Origin: Lingula anatina
Lineage: Eukaryota > Brachiopoda > Lingulata > Lingulida > Lingulidae
Length of the DNA stretch: 52,814 bases
Direction: 5' to 3'
Assembly: GCF_001039355.2 (NCBI RefSeq)
Contig: NW_019774447.1
Span: 504,877-557,690 of the forward strand
Under the pieces are notes generated by a model. The model was not told where the DNA came from and did no database searches. It saw only the letters and a list, made by a program, of their open reading frames with translations. Of this stretch, positions 12,098 through 24,400 are shown piece by piece. Numbering within the stretch: position 1 is the first letter of the stretch; every line of letters starts with the position of its first letter. The position numbers and the translations under genes were made by a program.

Positions 12098-13021
12098 GGC
12101 CCTGTTTCATCAGGGCTGGATAGTGCTATCCAACGGATAAAAATGGCCGCTATCCTCTGGATAGAGCTATCCAGAGGATAGTACGCTTCATCAACAGTGA
12201 TCTAGGGAATAAATTAACTTATTCTGAGGATAAAGTTGTCCGCTCGAAATAGGTGGGATAAATCTGCTATCATGCTGTTAACTCATCAAAAATGGCGAAC
12301 CTGTTTGCTTTGGGAGTAAATCCTTAGAGATGTCACAGGCGTAGAATGATTAGAAAGAGAATTTTGGAAGATGTGTGTATGTATTTGATGTTTTGAGTTA
12401 TAGCCTACTGAATGAATTGATTACATAGCAGACTTTATCAAAGTTGACATCGCGCCTGCTACAAACTGAACCCATGCAATCTCCGTGAGAGAGACCAACT
12501 ATCTTTTTTTTATTTTACTAACAAAATTACCTTTTAAATCGACGAAAAAATTCTTCATAGCTATTGACAGAATCTGCCAAACCAGGGGTAATCCTAGAGA
12601 GGGGTGAGAAACGTGCATTGTTCTCGTCAGCGAGGCTGGCTTTTTTCAGGGTATGTACGCACAGACAGAAAACTAAGTATTGTGGGAACGTTACTAATGA
12701 AGCCACTGGTAGTACTACTAGTAGTAGATATCAGTCTTGAACAAGCGCCTCGATGACGAGTGAACAGTTGTCAAAAACAAAAGACCCAGGTGTGGTAGTT
12801 CGACTACTGTTCATGCGTGCCGCAAAGACCAAACCTAATTGCTCCTCAAGGTCACAAAACAATATCCGGTACTGACGGCTAGGCTCGTCTAAATCATATA
12901 AGTAGCGCGTTTCCACCGCCTGGCCAAACGTGCCAAGTCAGCCATTTTGTTAGACAGTATGACACGACCTTGCCCTTCAAATGCAAATTGTAAACATTGC
13001 ATCAGGCACAACTAATGCAAT

Positions 13022-13059
<38 letters not shown>

Positions 13060-13349
13060 ACTGACACTAAAATATCCTATAGATATTATTCCCATTATCT
13101 TAATGAATGTACCATCTTGAAATATACTTATACTGTTTATTATGGGTAAGTTATTTTCCAAATATGGTATAGGTCACTTTTTTGTTATCATGTCATGCGG
13201 GGTATTCAGAGCATAGACCGTGATCACTAGATATCGCCAATGGATTTTTAGATTTTTTAGAATATAGATTTTTCATGTGAACGGTGCCTTATACCATGGA
13301 TAGTGTTATCCATAGGATAGCCTATTCAGCCTTGATGAAACCGGGTCCT
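12098..13349. mobile_element. Non-autonomous DNA element with GGATAG palindromes
   Basis: The left end reads GGGCCCTGTTTCATCAGGGC. The right end, reverse-complemented, reads GGACCCGGTTTCATCAAGGC, and both continue into GGATAG/CTATCC palindromic sequence. The left subterminal region has a perfect 15-base inverted repeat with a 2-base spacer (12150-12181). The interior holds a 35-base T-run. A minus-strand open frame near 12731-12940 starts plausibly (MADLARLARRWKR) but changes frame. I could not define the target duplication, so the exact ends are approximate. Confidence 0.6.
13023..13057. repeat. Poly(T) run
   Basis: Uninterrupted run of 35 T inside the element at 12098-13349. Confidence 0.95.
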
Positions 13350-14005
13350 CGTCTTTATTAAAATCTTAAATTCAGTTATATTCATGTTAAGCTAGAATTT
13401 GATGACAGGGAACAATTAAATATTTTTTCAGGAAACGCTGCAAACTCCATTCTCTTCGGAAGGAATTGGCATAATATTACCAGGCATTGTGAAAAAATAT
13501 AGTTGAAGTTGAGGATAAAATATGTCAGTGAAATAAACGTGCATGTTGTATTACCCTTTATCGGAGTCTTATTTTTGATAGTATTATCTTGCAAGTATTA
13601 TGCAAAAGAGTTGATATTTTTAAAAGTTTAGTTTTTTTTTTACTTACTCACCTCAAACTTTCGTTACTAAATACGAAGATTTTCGCATACTTGCAAGGCA
13701 TGAATAAAATAAAATTCCATGATTTACTAAAAAATACTACATTTATCCCTATGTCACCAAAGATTTAGAAAAAGTAGAATTCACGAAAATATATTTAACT
13801 CCATCGTACACTTTTCTTCAAATAAACCAAAATAACGAGAATGAGTATTTATGGCACTTTTCCCGCCAAAATGAAGAGTTATTATCCCTCTTAGGTACAT
13901 GTTACTATAGGCTTAAGGTGTATGCTAACCTACTCAAAAGTTTTGAGTGGAGCAATGTATAACATCACTACATGAACATGTAGCATTGTTTGAGATTGAA
14001 AATCA
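13350..14005. other. Spacer downstream of the modular gene, no gene seen
   Basis: AT-rich with no convincing open frame. It lies beyond the predicted polyadenylation signal of the minus-strand gene. Confidence 0.5.
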
Positions 14006-14011
14006 TTTATT
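14006..14011 (-). terminator. Polyadenylation signal AATAAA
   Basis: AATAAA on the minus strand, about 75 bases after the stop codon at 14085. This suggests a short 3' untranslated region. Confidence 0.6.
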
Positions 14012-14084
14012 CATATTTTCCTCATAATTATTTGCCATAATCTTCAGATTTGTTTCCATTTTTCTCATTGGCATTTCCACGACT

Positions 14085-15423
14085 CTACAAAGGAATCAGT
14101 TTCATCACGGTGGTCCTGATAGGGTCATCCTTGTGCACAGTGCCCCATGTTATGCACTGCCATGTTTTCTGGCACATGTCATCATTTCCGTATCGGTTGT
14201 TCAGGGCACCGTAGGAGCAACCGTCCCACCACCAGCCGCCGCCGTAGTCGTAAGCGCACTTGCCACTGTCTCTGTCGTACGTGCCGAATGCTTTACCGTT
14301 AAGTTTGCCAAATGACTCCGGGGTGTTGTACATAGAGTCTCCGGCTGTGCCGTTGTAGCCACCGATCTGTACACATGAAAGAGAGGAGACAGAAATATTA
14401 AACACTTACGAGTGCTTTCTGCAAGAAAGAGGTTGAGAACAGAGTATTCGTTTTCCACTTGAAAGAGAGAAATTGTCCTAACTGAAGCCAACGGTCCTAC
14501 CATCAAACAATAATTCTTATAATATATTAAGTGGAATGAAATAGATTTATTTAAGTCGAAATGACACGTTGTCTACTATCCTCCCTCCTTATTAAAAACA
14601 ATTAAAATAAATAAACATGTTGAAATACGATGAAAAATTAGTAATAGCGTTTCTTTGAGACATGTCACCTATATTTGCTTTTTACCTTAAGTCGGAAAAG
14701 GTTAGAGGCATCTTCCAATTGGAAAGTGCTGTACTCTGCCACGTAAGTTCCCGGATGTGAGACGTAATCGAAGTACGTCATTTCAATGCGGAGTTTGTAT
14801 CTCTTCTGGGAAGTCAGTGCGTACGTTTTGTTGTTGCCCAGCCAAAAGTCACCTTTCTCTCTCAATCTGCCAAAGCCAAGCGCGTACTCCATCCTGTAAG
14901 ATATTTTAATTGGTCGGCTGCAAATTTAACAACTGAGAAAAATGTGGCTTTCTAATTGGATTTAATCATCAGTTAATGGGGGCAGGCTTGCAACGGCAAT
15001 GTACACAACCATAAAAAATAATAGTAATACTAATAATAACAAAAGCCTATAAAATAATGATAATAACGAAATTCGTTGAGAGGACATCCTTCCCATAACC
15101 AACATGCTATTGTATTCAACCACGGTAATCATACATGTACTAGTACTAGTACTTCGATTAAATCATAATTTTAATAGTTCATTGTGAAATTTATCACTTG
15201 CAGTCTCTTTAAGAAAAAACTTAATTACACACACAACAATACAATAAACTAATCAGTATATAGCTACTGATTCTATACCATGTACGATTGAAGTCGACAT
15301 ATCCGGTCAAGCGCTGCTGTATGACGGTGTAGGGGCCATCGCACAGTGCTAAGAATGGACCTCCCGCTCTATCTGGCCATATCTCCACTATACGACTGCC
15401 ATCTGCCGGATCTTCAGAGCAAT
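14085..15423 (-). CDS. Fibrinogen-related domain exons (C-terminal module)
   Basis: Three exons (15279-15423, 14686-14893, 14085-14366) encode residues about 826-1036. Family landmarks are visible: a DCSE start, TVIQQRLTGYVDFNRTW, FWLGNNKTYALTS, the AGDSM turn, DRDSGKCA, GGGWWWDGCSYGALNNRY and the end TTVMKLIP before TAG. In this family the DxD region binds calcium and the C-terminal pocket binds acetylated sugars or proteins. Here only S-G-K separates the DRD from the CA pair, shorter than the loop usual in ficolins and tenascins, so calcium binding may be changed. An extra Cys pair (CQKTWQC) lies before ITWG. Confidence 0.9.
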
Positions 15424-18400
15424 CTGTAACAATAGGTAACACTTTTGACATGTATTCAAAACCAATATCAGGCTCCCTGAGCTTCAGATATAACTTGACA
15501 CTAACCTCTTCACAATAGCCTATCTCCATCGTGTCAAGTTACCTCTGACCACATTCGATTGCCCCCGCCGCCCGCCAATCAAATTTAAAGCCCGCACTCA
15601 ATGACACATTGAACGATCTAGCCAATGAACGCGAACGAGTCAAAGCGCGCTTTGTTCAAATCCGGACCAATCAAAGATAAGGCTGAATATCAGAGACTTG
15701 CAGCACGCAAAATACATCATCCCTCTGTAGTTAATGATGCAGGGCCTCATACTGCTCAGGTTTCAATCCCGATATACTCATATTTTGTAAAGAATAAAGG
15801 GATAACTTAACACATTCTTTTACGTAGTCACTCGCCATGCTTTCTTTGTGTACGGTTATGCACTCGGAACTCCTCGGATGTCTCCGCACTCGACAATAAC
15901 TTTGTTGTTAGATGGCTTGCGGAATCAGCCGAGGATTGCCGACTGACGGTTATGCGGACGCAACGAAATACAATTTTCTCATTTGACATAATTCTGGACT
16001 TTCAACCAATCAGCGTTTTCACCAATCTTTGGTGAAAAATTTTGAAACATGGATTCGATTGGCTTATATAAACTAGGTCAAACTATTTTCGTCAGAGGTA
16101 ACTTGACACGATGGAGAGGCTATTGTGAAGAGGTTAGTGTCAAGTTATCTCTGAAGCTCGGGGTGATATCAGGCTATTTACAAGGCCATATAGAATTTGC
16201 AGGACCAATTTACTGATTATGTCTCTAAATTTTTTCTATTTACAAATATTGTGAGGTGACTGGAGGGTAAGACAGAAGGCCACACTGTCCGTGTCTTAAG
16301 ATCCAGGGTGAGAGAAAGCGTACATTCGGAAGTTGTAGAACCATATTTTGCAACCGATATAACGCAACATATCTGCAACAGAAATAACGATCTGAAAAAT
16401 AGAATTAGCAACCCCCCGGGAAAGCCACACCCGAAATTATACTAAGATTTCCAAAGGACCTATGCAGATCTTCTATGGTAAGGTTATCAGTCCGGAAGGT
16501 TTCATGTTCCTAACTGTAATGGCATAAGGGTAGATAGCAGGAAGAATAATGTAAATTTTAAAATCAACCACCCCAGGGACGGCTACACCCAAAACAGTCG
16601 CGTGTGAAAAATGTGTATAATGATGATATGCAACCCTAAGGCGTGCCAGCATTGAAAACTATCGTGTCCAAATTAAAAAAAAGATTAACTTTCACCTACT
16701 ATGTGAAAGAAAATTTAAAGCCCAATTACACGTGGATTGCGATGGATGGATGGATGGATGGATGGATTGCGATGGAAAGATCATTTTAACGATTTACAAT
16801 CTGCCTGGAATTATGACATTAAACTCTGAGCTTAAGTCAACAAATAAAATTTAAGCATGGTTACTTTTAAAACAAGGATGCTCAGGTTCTTTGCTTGGAC
16901 ACAGACACGATGGTATTTCTGTTAGTGCAGTAAGAACACTTGAAAGGGTTGGAAATTTTGTTACTAAGGTTTTTTAAGAGATAAGAGAAGTTTTCTTATA
17001 TCTTCATTTGCAGTGGTGTTAGGGCTTCTGGCCCCAGTTTCGCTAAAAAACTGAAGTCAGTTCCTCAGCTTAGTTGACTAGGATTTCCATGAGAGGGCTG
17101 TTACACTGCTTCTGATAGGGTAAGGTGTGCCCATTTAACCATGGTAATTAAGTTCTTAGCCAGGGAGCCTGACTTAAGTTTTTTTGTGAAACCGGAGCTT
17201 GAGCGGACCTCGTCTGAGGTCTCTACTGTTTTAAGACAATGGCAGGGGTTTGATGGCGGCGGTTTTCCATATGCCAGGTGTTTTGCACGATTCAAACGAC
17301 CTATTATAATATGGGAGGATACTTCCAATAACTGAGCTACACAAACATGTACCTGTAAAAGTCTTTTAGACGGTATTCCAACTTGGGCTTCGCGGAAGTT
17401 TAACCTAATAAGTGACGGTTAATTTTGGTGGATCAACGTTGAATCAATGTCGTTTGCCTGCTGGGCTACGAAACCAAAGATGTTCGCTAACACTAAAAAA
17501 ATCCCAGTGTGTATAAAAGTCCCTTTTAGAAAGTCCCATGCTAGTTTAAAACAGAGCAAGGGCGTGACGATATTTCACATTTGGCGTAAACAAAAAAATC
17601 CCCTCCCTGTTGTTTTTATCCATGTGTTATTAATGCCAGGTAAATATAACCCACCAACCCACTTAATCAGCGGTTCGATTTTCGATCTCATATAAAAATG
17701 GGCTCATTTCTGTTTTACTTCTCACAGTAAACAAAAAAAATCCCCGGCCTTGCAGTTTCTTTCCATGTATTAAATGCATTTAAGTAAGCTGCTAGTCACG
17801 TCTTATTGGAAATGTTGACATAACCCACTTAATTGGGTTTTGACCTCAAATAAAAATGGCTCATTTCTGTTGGTCAGGTATATTGTGTATATGTCTCTTC
17901 TAGAAGGTTGCATTATAGCTCACAACAAAGCAGCAGTGTTATGGTTGTACTTCTTGGCGCTGTATAAAGTCAGGCCCTGCATAAAGTCAGGGTTGCTCAT
18001 AGGCAGAGATCGATTTGCGACATTGTAGTGGCCACTGGAAAATGCCCACAATAAAAAGTTGGTCGAACATGTCTGTGTAAGGTATATTAAAGCATGTAGA
18101 ATTATTTTCAAAACGTCATCTTCCTCCCTGAACTTTGGTCCCTTTACATATAAAAACCTGCAAGCTATTTACACAACATGTCACTTGTGTCACATCTAAA
18201 CAGTAAGACAAACTATAGTTATGCAAAATATCGAAACTAAAGTGAAAATTCAACGTGTTGCTTACTGGTATCTCTAAACTGGCATTTATTAAACCTCATA
18301 TCTTCGGTTTTGCGAATATGTGTTAACAATACTCCATGACCAAATTCCATCGTTACCTTGCATTTGTTACACAGATTAAAAGTGCGCATGCGTACAGGGT

Positions 18401-21400
18401 AATTCCAGCCTAAATCCCCATGCTTTTTATAGACTAACCCGCACACCGGTGCAACCTAGCTAAATATAACATTTCTTGGAAGGATCCATATTGTTAGCTT
18501 TTGACGGTCCTGATGCAGCTGATCAATAACATTAAGCCATAAAAACACATTTTGTTTCTCACCATGAAAAAATAAATTGAAATTGGTGTAGTGGTGTGTT
18601 AAGTTGAAACATTCAGTCAGGATCCCCGTCACCCAGGTTATAAAGTGTGCATGTTCTGCAAAATGATTATTTATTTTTGAAATTTTCCTAGAAGAAAATC
18701 GCTATGGAGTTTGATGACTTTTTGGCTCAACGCACAGACATAGGCCTACGTGTTATGACATACAGAAAAGGGGGTCAGCTCCGGAATTCCCAGGTGACTT
18801 TTTTAACAGGCGAAAATCAGTGCGCGCGGGGATCGTCTTACCATCACAAAAAATAATAATAATGAAATAAGAAAAATAAAATAAAATAAAGTAAATAAAA
18901 TAAAGAAAAAGGGTTGAATGAATGACCCGAGCATTAAATGCCAGAACGCCCCAAGCGTCAGTCAGAGGTGTTCAAGGCGGTTTTTTAAATACATAATGTA
19001 GCTACGTTTCATGTGCCTAACTCAAATGGCTGTGCAAGGTTTAGTTTACTTTAATTGAGATTGAGGAGCCGGGTGACCGGCTCAGCTAATGCAATGGACA
19101 TTCATTTGCATAAATGATAACTTTTTTTTTCAGGGTGGTGCCCCATGAGCTTGCACTCCGTAGGAGGAACACATAGTATACTCTTTCTTTTTGATCCGTT
19201 ATTTTCTAATTGAAATTTAGTTACAGGAATGGCAGAAATGGTGAGTTTTTTTAATACTGTTTATTGATTATTATTGACTATTGGTGATTGTTTAAATTTA
19301 TCGGTTTTTGTGTAGGTAAATTTAAGCACATAAATAATCGGTAGTGATTGCTTTATTGTAATTTTCTTTTTCTTTTCTTCTTTTTAGTTTTTAGGTGCCT
19401 TGTTAATTCCTATGTGAAATAAAACCAAGATCAAGTGAACAACTTATGCTTTTCCTTGACTTATCTGTATAGCCCCTACGTGCTATAGGCTGATACAAGG
19501 CGGAGATAGCAGAGAATAGGATGTAAAAATTAGAATCGATCCCCTGCCCCCAGGGACGACCACGCCCCAAGTCAAGATAAAATTCCGAAGAGACTTTGTA
19601 CATGTAAATCCCTAATGGTAGGTTTATTAATCCCCGGCGTATCAAGATGGATTATGCATGTATATAATTGTCCAACCCAGGGGAAAGCTTGACCAGTGTC
19701 AGCGTATCTAGCCGAGGCAACCCTGTCCCCATTCCAATTCTACCTCTTTAGTACTTCACACCATTTCAATGACTCTGAGAAATCCTGGTTGCAAAATGCG
19801 TTTTTACTTTTTTCTTTAGTTGCAAAATGCGACTCTACTTAATAGCGCCGTATTTTGCAACCGAACGCATTTTGCAACACACATACACATACACACATGC
19901 CGGTTGCAAAATGCGTTCGGTTGCAAAATACGGCTCAACAAAGTGAAAAGCCACTGACTGTATCATTCTGGATGCAATGAGATAAAATTAATCTCACGTA
20001 CTTCAGTGCAATGAATGTAGAGTTTTACTTATTTTAAAATAAGAAGTTAATTTTTACTTTTTAACTTGAGTTCTTGTGAATTTTTAAAAGAGATTTTAAA
20101 TAATTAATCTCACGTACTTCAGTGCAATGAATGAAGGGTTCTACGTTTTAATAAGAAGTTATTTTTCTACTCTTTTTATCTTGAGTCCTCGTGACTTTTT
20201 AAAAAAGATGCATTTGGCAGTGCACGAAAATGGGTGAAAGTGTGCACTTCTACCTCTTGCACAAACACACACAAGTGAGGATAACGGCTGCCAAATGTTT
20301 AGATAATTGAGATAAGTGTGTTGGACATCTTTTCTTTATCGCCTAGACTCAATATTTAGCCCTATTTTAAGTAAGCAGCAAACGAACAATTGANTGAAGT
20401 ATCTTAACACACGTCTTCTTGGAAGTGTTGATATAACCCGCTTAATTCTGCTGGTCAGGTATATTGTGTATATGTCTCTTCTAGAAGGTTACATTATAGC
20501 TCACAACAAAGCAGCAGTGTTATGGTTGTACGTCTTGGCGTAAAAAAAAATCTTCAGCCCTGCATAAAGTCAGGGTTGCTCATGGACAGAGATAGATTTG
20601 CGACATTGTGGTGGCCACTGGAAATGCCCACAATAAAAAGTTGGTCGAACATATCTACGTAAGGTATATTAAAGCATGTAGAATTATTTTCAAAACGCCA
20701 TCTTCCTCCCTGAACCTTGGTCCCTTTACGTATAAAAAACTGCAAGCTATTTACACATGTCGCGTTTGCCACTTCTAGACAGTAAGACAAACTAGGGTAT
20801 AGTTATGCAGAATATCGAAACTAAGGTGAAAATTCAACGTATTGCCAGATGAAAATATTCTGGTATCTCTAAACTGGCTTTTATTAAACCTCATATCTTC
20901 GGTTTTTCGAATATGTGTTAACAATACTCCACGACCAAATTCTATCGTTACACTGCATTAGTTACAAAGATTACAAGTGCGTATGCGTACAGGGTAATTC
21001 CAGCATAAATCCCCATGCTTTTCATAAACTAACCCGCACACCTGTGCGATCTAGCTAAATATATCTATTCTTGGAAGGGTCCGTATTGTTAGCTTTTGCC
21101 GGTCCTGATTCAGATCGGTCCTGATCGATAACGTTAGGCCATAAAAAAAAAAGCATTTTGTTTCTCACCATGAAAAAATAAATTGAAATTGGTGGAGTGG
21201 TGTGTTAAGTTTAAACATTCAGTCAGGATCCCCGTCAAACAGGTTATAGAGTGTGAATGTTCTGCATAATGATTATTTATTTTTGGAATTTTCCTAGAAG
21301 AAAATCGTTTAAGAGTTTAATGACTTTTTGACTCAACGCATAGACATACGTGTTATGACATACAGAAAAGGGGGTCAGCTCCGGAATTCCCAGGTGATTT

Positions 21401-24400
21401 TTTTAATAGGCGAAAATCAATGCGCGCGGGATCGTCTTATCGTCACAAAAAATAATAATAATAAAATAAAAAAAAAAGAAAAAAAAGAAAAAGGGTTGAA
21501 TGAATGGTCCGAGCATTAAATGCCAGAACGCCCCAAACGTCAGGTGTTCAAGGCGGTTTTTAACTACATAGGCCCTATTGTAGCTACTGTAAGTTTCATG
21601 TTCCTAACTCAAATGGCTGTGTAAGTTTAGTTTACTTTTATTGAGGTTGAGGAGTCGGGTGATCGGCTCATCTAATGCAATGGACATTCATTTGCATAAA
21701 TGATAACTTTTCATTCAGGGTGGTACAGCTTGAGTTTGCACTCTATTTCATTCAGCACAGTGTCTCCGTAGGTGGAGCACATAGTATACTCTTTCTTTTT
21801 GATCCGTTATTTTCTACTAGAAATTTATAGTTACAGGAATGGCAGAAATGGTGAGTTTTTTTATACTGTTTATTGATTATTATTGACTATTGGTGATTAT
21901 TGAAATTTATCGGTTTTTGTGTAAGTAAATTTAAGCACATAAATAATCGGTAGTGAGTGCTTTATTGTAATTATCTTTTTCTTTTCTTCTTTTTAGTTTT
22001 TAGGTGTCTTGTTAATTCCTATGTGAAATAAAACCAAGATCAAGTAAACAACTTATGCTTTGCCTTGACTTTAACTTATCTGTATAGCCCCTGCGTGCTA
22101 TAGGCTGATACAAGGCGGAGATAGCAGAGAATGCGATGTAAAAATTAGAATCGATCCCCTGCCCCCAGGGGCGACCACACCCCAAGTCAAGATAAAATTC
22201 ATAAGAGACTTTGTACATGTAAATCCCTTATGGTAGGTTTATTAATCCCCGGCGTATTAAGATGGATTATGCATGTATATAATTGTCCAACCCAGGGGAA
22301 AGCTTGACCAGCGTATCTAGCCGAGGCAACCCTGTCCCCATTCCAATTCTACCTCTTTAGTATTTCACACCATTTCAATGACTCTGAGAAATCCTGGTTG
22401 CAAAATGCGTTTTTACTATTTTCTTTAGTTGCAGAATGCGACTCTACTTAATTGCGCCGTATTTTTCAACCGAACGCATTTTGCAACACACACACATACA
22501 CACACACACACATACACACATACCGGTTACAAAATGCGTTCGGTTGTAAAATACGGCTGTACAAAGTGAAAAGCCACTGTTTGTATCATTCTGGATGCAG
22601 TGAGATAAAATTTATCTCACGTACTTCAGTGCAATGAATGTAGGGTTTTACTTATTCTAAAATAAGAAGTTAATTTTTACTTTTTAACTTGAGTTCTTGT
22701 GAATTTTTAAAAGAGATTTTAAATAATTAATCTCACGTACTTCAGTGCAATGAATGAAGGGTTCTACGGTTTAATACGAAGTTATTTTTCTACTCTTTTT
22801 ATCTTGAGTTCTCGTGACTTTTTAAAAAAGATGCATTTGGCAGTGCACGAAAATGGGTGAAAGTGTGCACTTCTACCTCTTGCACAAACACACACAAGTG
22901 AGGATAAGGGCTGCCAAATGTTTAGATAATTTAGATAAGTGTGTTGGACATCTTTTCTTTATCGCCTAGACTCAATATTTAGCCCTATTTTAAGTAAGCA
23001 GCAAACGAACAATTAATTAGTCTTCCTTTACCTCTGGGATAATAATCGCTTGCTTTCACGCTGCTGACGTAAGCCTTATAGCCGGAGTTGCCCGACTCAA
23101 TGTCGTCTGTTCGGAAATTAAACATCAACTCATCCCCGTCTGTTGCTATCTTCTGCAGACTGGCCTGGTCAGTTGGGAAAGAGGACAGTCCGAGCTTCTC
23201 TAGTTCTATATCACAGACGGCCTTGGACGAGGAAGTAGCATTGGGCAACAACCTGTAATGGTGAGGGGAAAAATCAATTTGCTATTTCATTTTACAGGAT
23301 TTTATCAGGAGGTCACTTTTATCCAAACGTTATTATTTATTATTATTTATTACTAAAACCACCATAAAAGATGAGTAAAAAAATAAATATATGTGTAAAA
23401 TAATACAATAAAAGCAGTAATTAAAACGATTTTAAGAGCAGTCCCGCCAACATATATTCTTTTGAGAGTCTGTTCTGATAGCTGGGGCTGTTTACTAAAA
23501 ATCCCAGCGTATATAAATGACTGTGTAACATATAAAGATCTCTCTCTCTCTCTTATGGCGCACTGCTGAATTGGTCACATACATGTATGAGTGTAGAATA
23601 TATGTAAGAAAAAAGAACAGAAAACATGGCGTCATTGCGAATGTATTGTCTTTCTACTTTCACTGTATATTTTTGTAAAATTATTTCGACAGAAAAAATT
23701 TAGGCTTTTCTCAGTTTACAGCATATCGTACAATGTGTATTGTGTATTGTCAATTCTTTTTGCACGTAATAGAAGTGAGTTCAAACTGCACAAACATGCT
23801 TCTACTTGGACCAGTAAACAGCTTTAAACAACAACATTTTAATGTTAAAACTATAATTGCGTGCTGAACAAAATAAAAGAATTTTAGCCTACCTGGTGAC
23901 CGCCAGAGAATCTTGACAAAAAGAGTTTCTGGGCGACTGAAGAGAGAAATCGGTAACATTCACCAGCAGGGTGTAGCCACGTGCGGTGTACAGGTGGGTC
24001 AGACATGACAGGTTGGGCGGATACGGATACGGATATCTTGGTGACATGACTACCTGTGTGGTCCCTGGTTTAACTAGGATACTTGCATTGCATCCTGATA
24101 AAAATTGAAATTAAGAAAATTATGCCAGTGATGTTTTTACTTATACATTGTACAGCCTTACAGATTATTTTCCGTCCTGATCACTTGACGCACCTATTTT
24201 GACGTCACAAACACGTGACTGGGAGGTAGTAGGTAGTTTTGATATAATAGCAACTTATTTACATTCAAATGCAATTATTTAGGAAACATGTTTATGAGTA
24301 ATTATAAAAAGGTTGTTCCTATGCTGCACGTACAATAGAGAAATCATACCCACCTTGGAAAGCGGTTCCATTGGTGTATACTACTGGAAACTTGGTGGAT

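Larger units (their letters stand above)
15424..23031 (-). other. 7.6-kb intron between CUB2 and fibrinogen-like exons
   Basis: The donor is GTAAAG after CCCAGAG; the acceptor is the pyrimidine-poor TATTGTTACAG. The intron contains the 691-bp hAT-like element (15475-16165), a GGAT array, a 130-base internal repeat pair (17588-17872) and the 2.6-kb tandem duplication (17795-23015). Open frames such as 18237-18446 and 19403-19645 on the minus strand are fragments of the repeats. No independent gene was recognised. Confidence 0.7.

Noticed and set aside
12731-12940. Minus-strand frame with possible start MADLARLARRWKR and continuation LDEPSRQYRILFCDLEEQLG
   Set aside because: The two parts are in different frames and inside a repeat element. 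I do not recognise the protein, so it is mentioned only under the element.
17672-17690. GGTTCGATTTTCGATC resembling a tRNA B box
   Set aside because: No matching A box, acceptor stem or cloverleaf could be formed around it.
19213-19225. ATGGCAGAAATG followed by GTGAGT, repeated in the second duplicate copy
   Set aside because: It looks like a tiny start exon, but joining to the next AG gives only a dozen codons and there is no conserved frame between copies.
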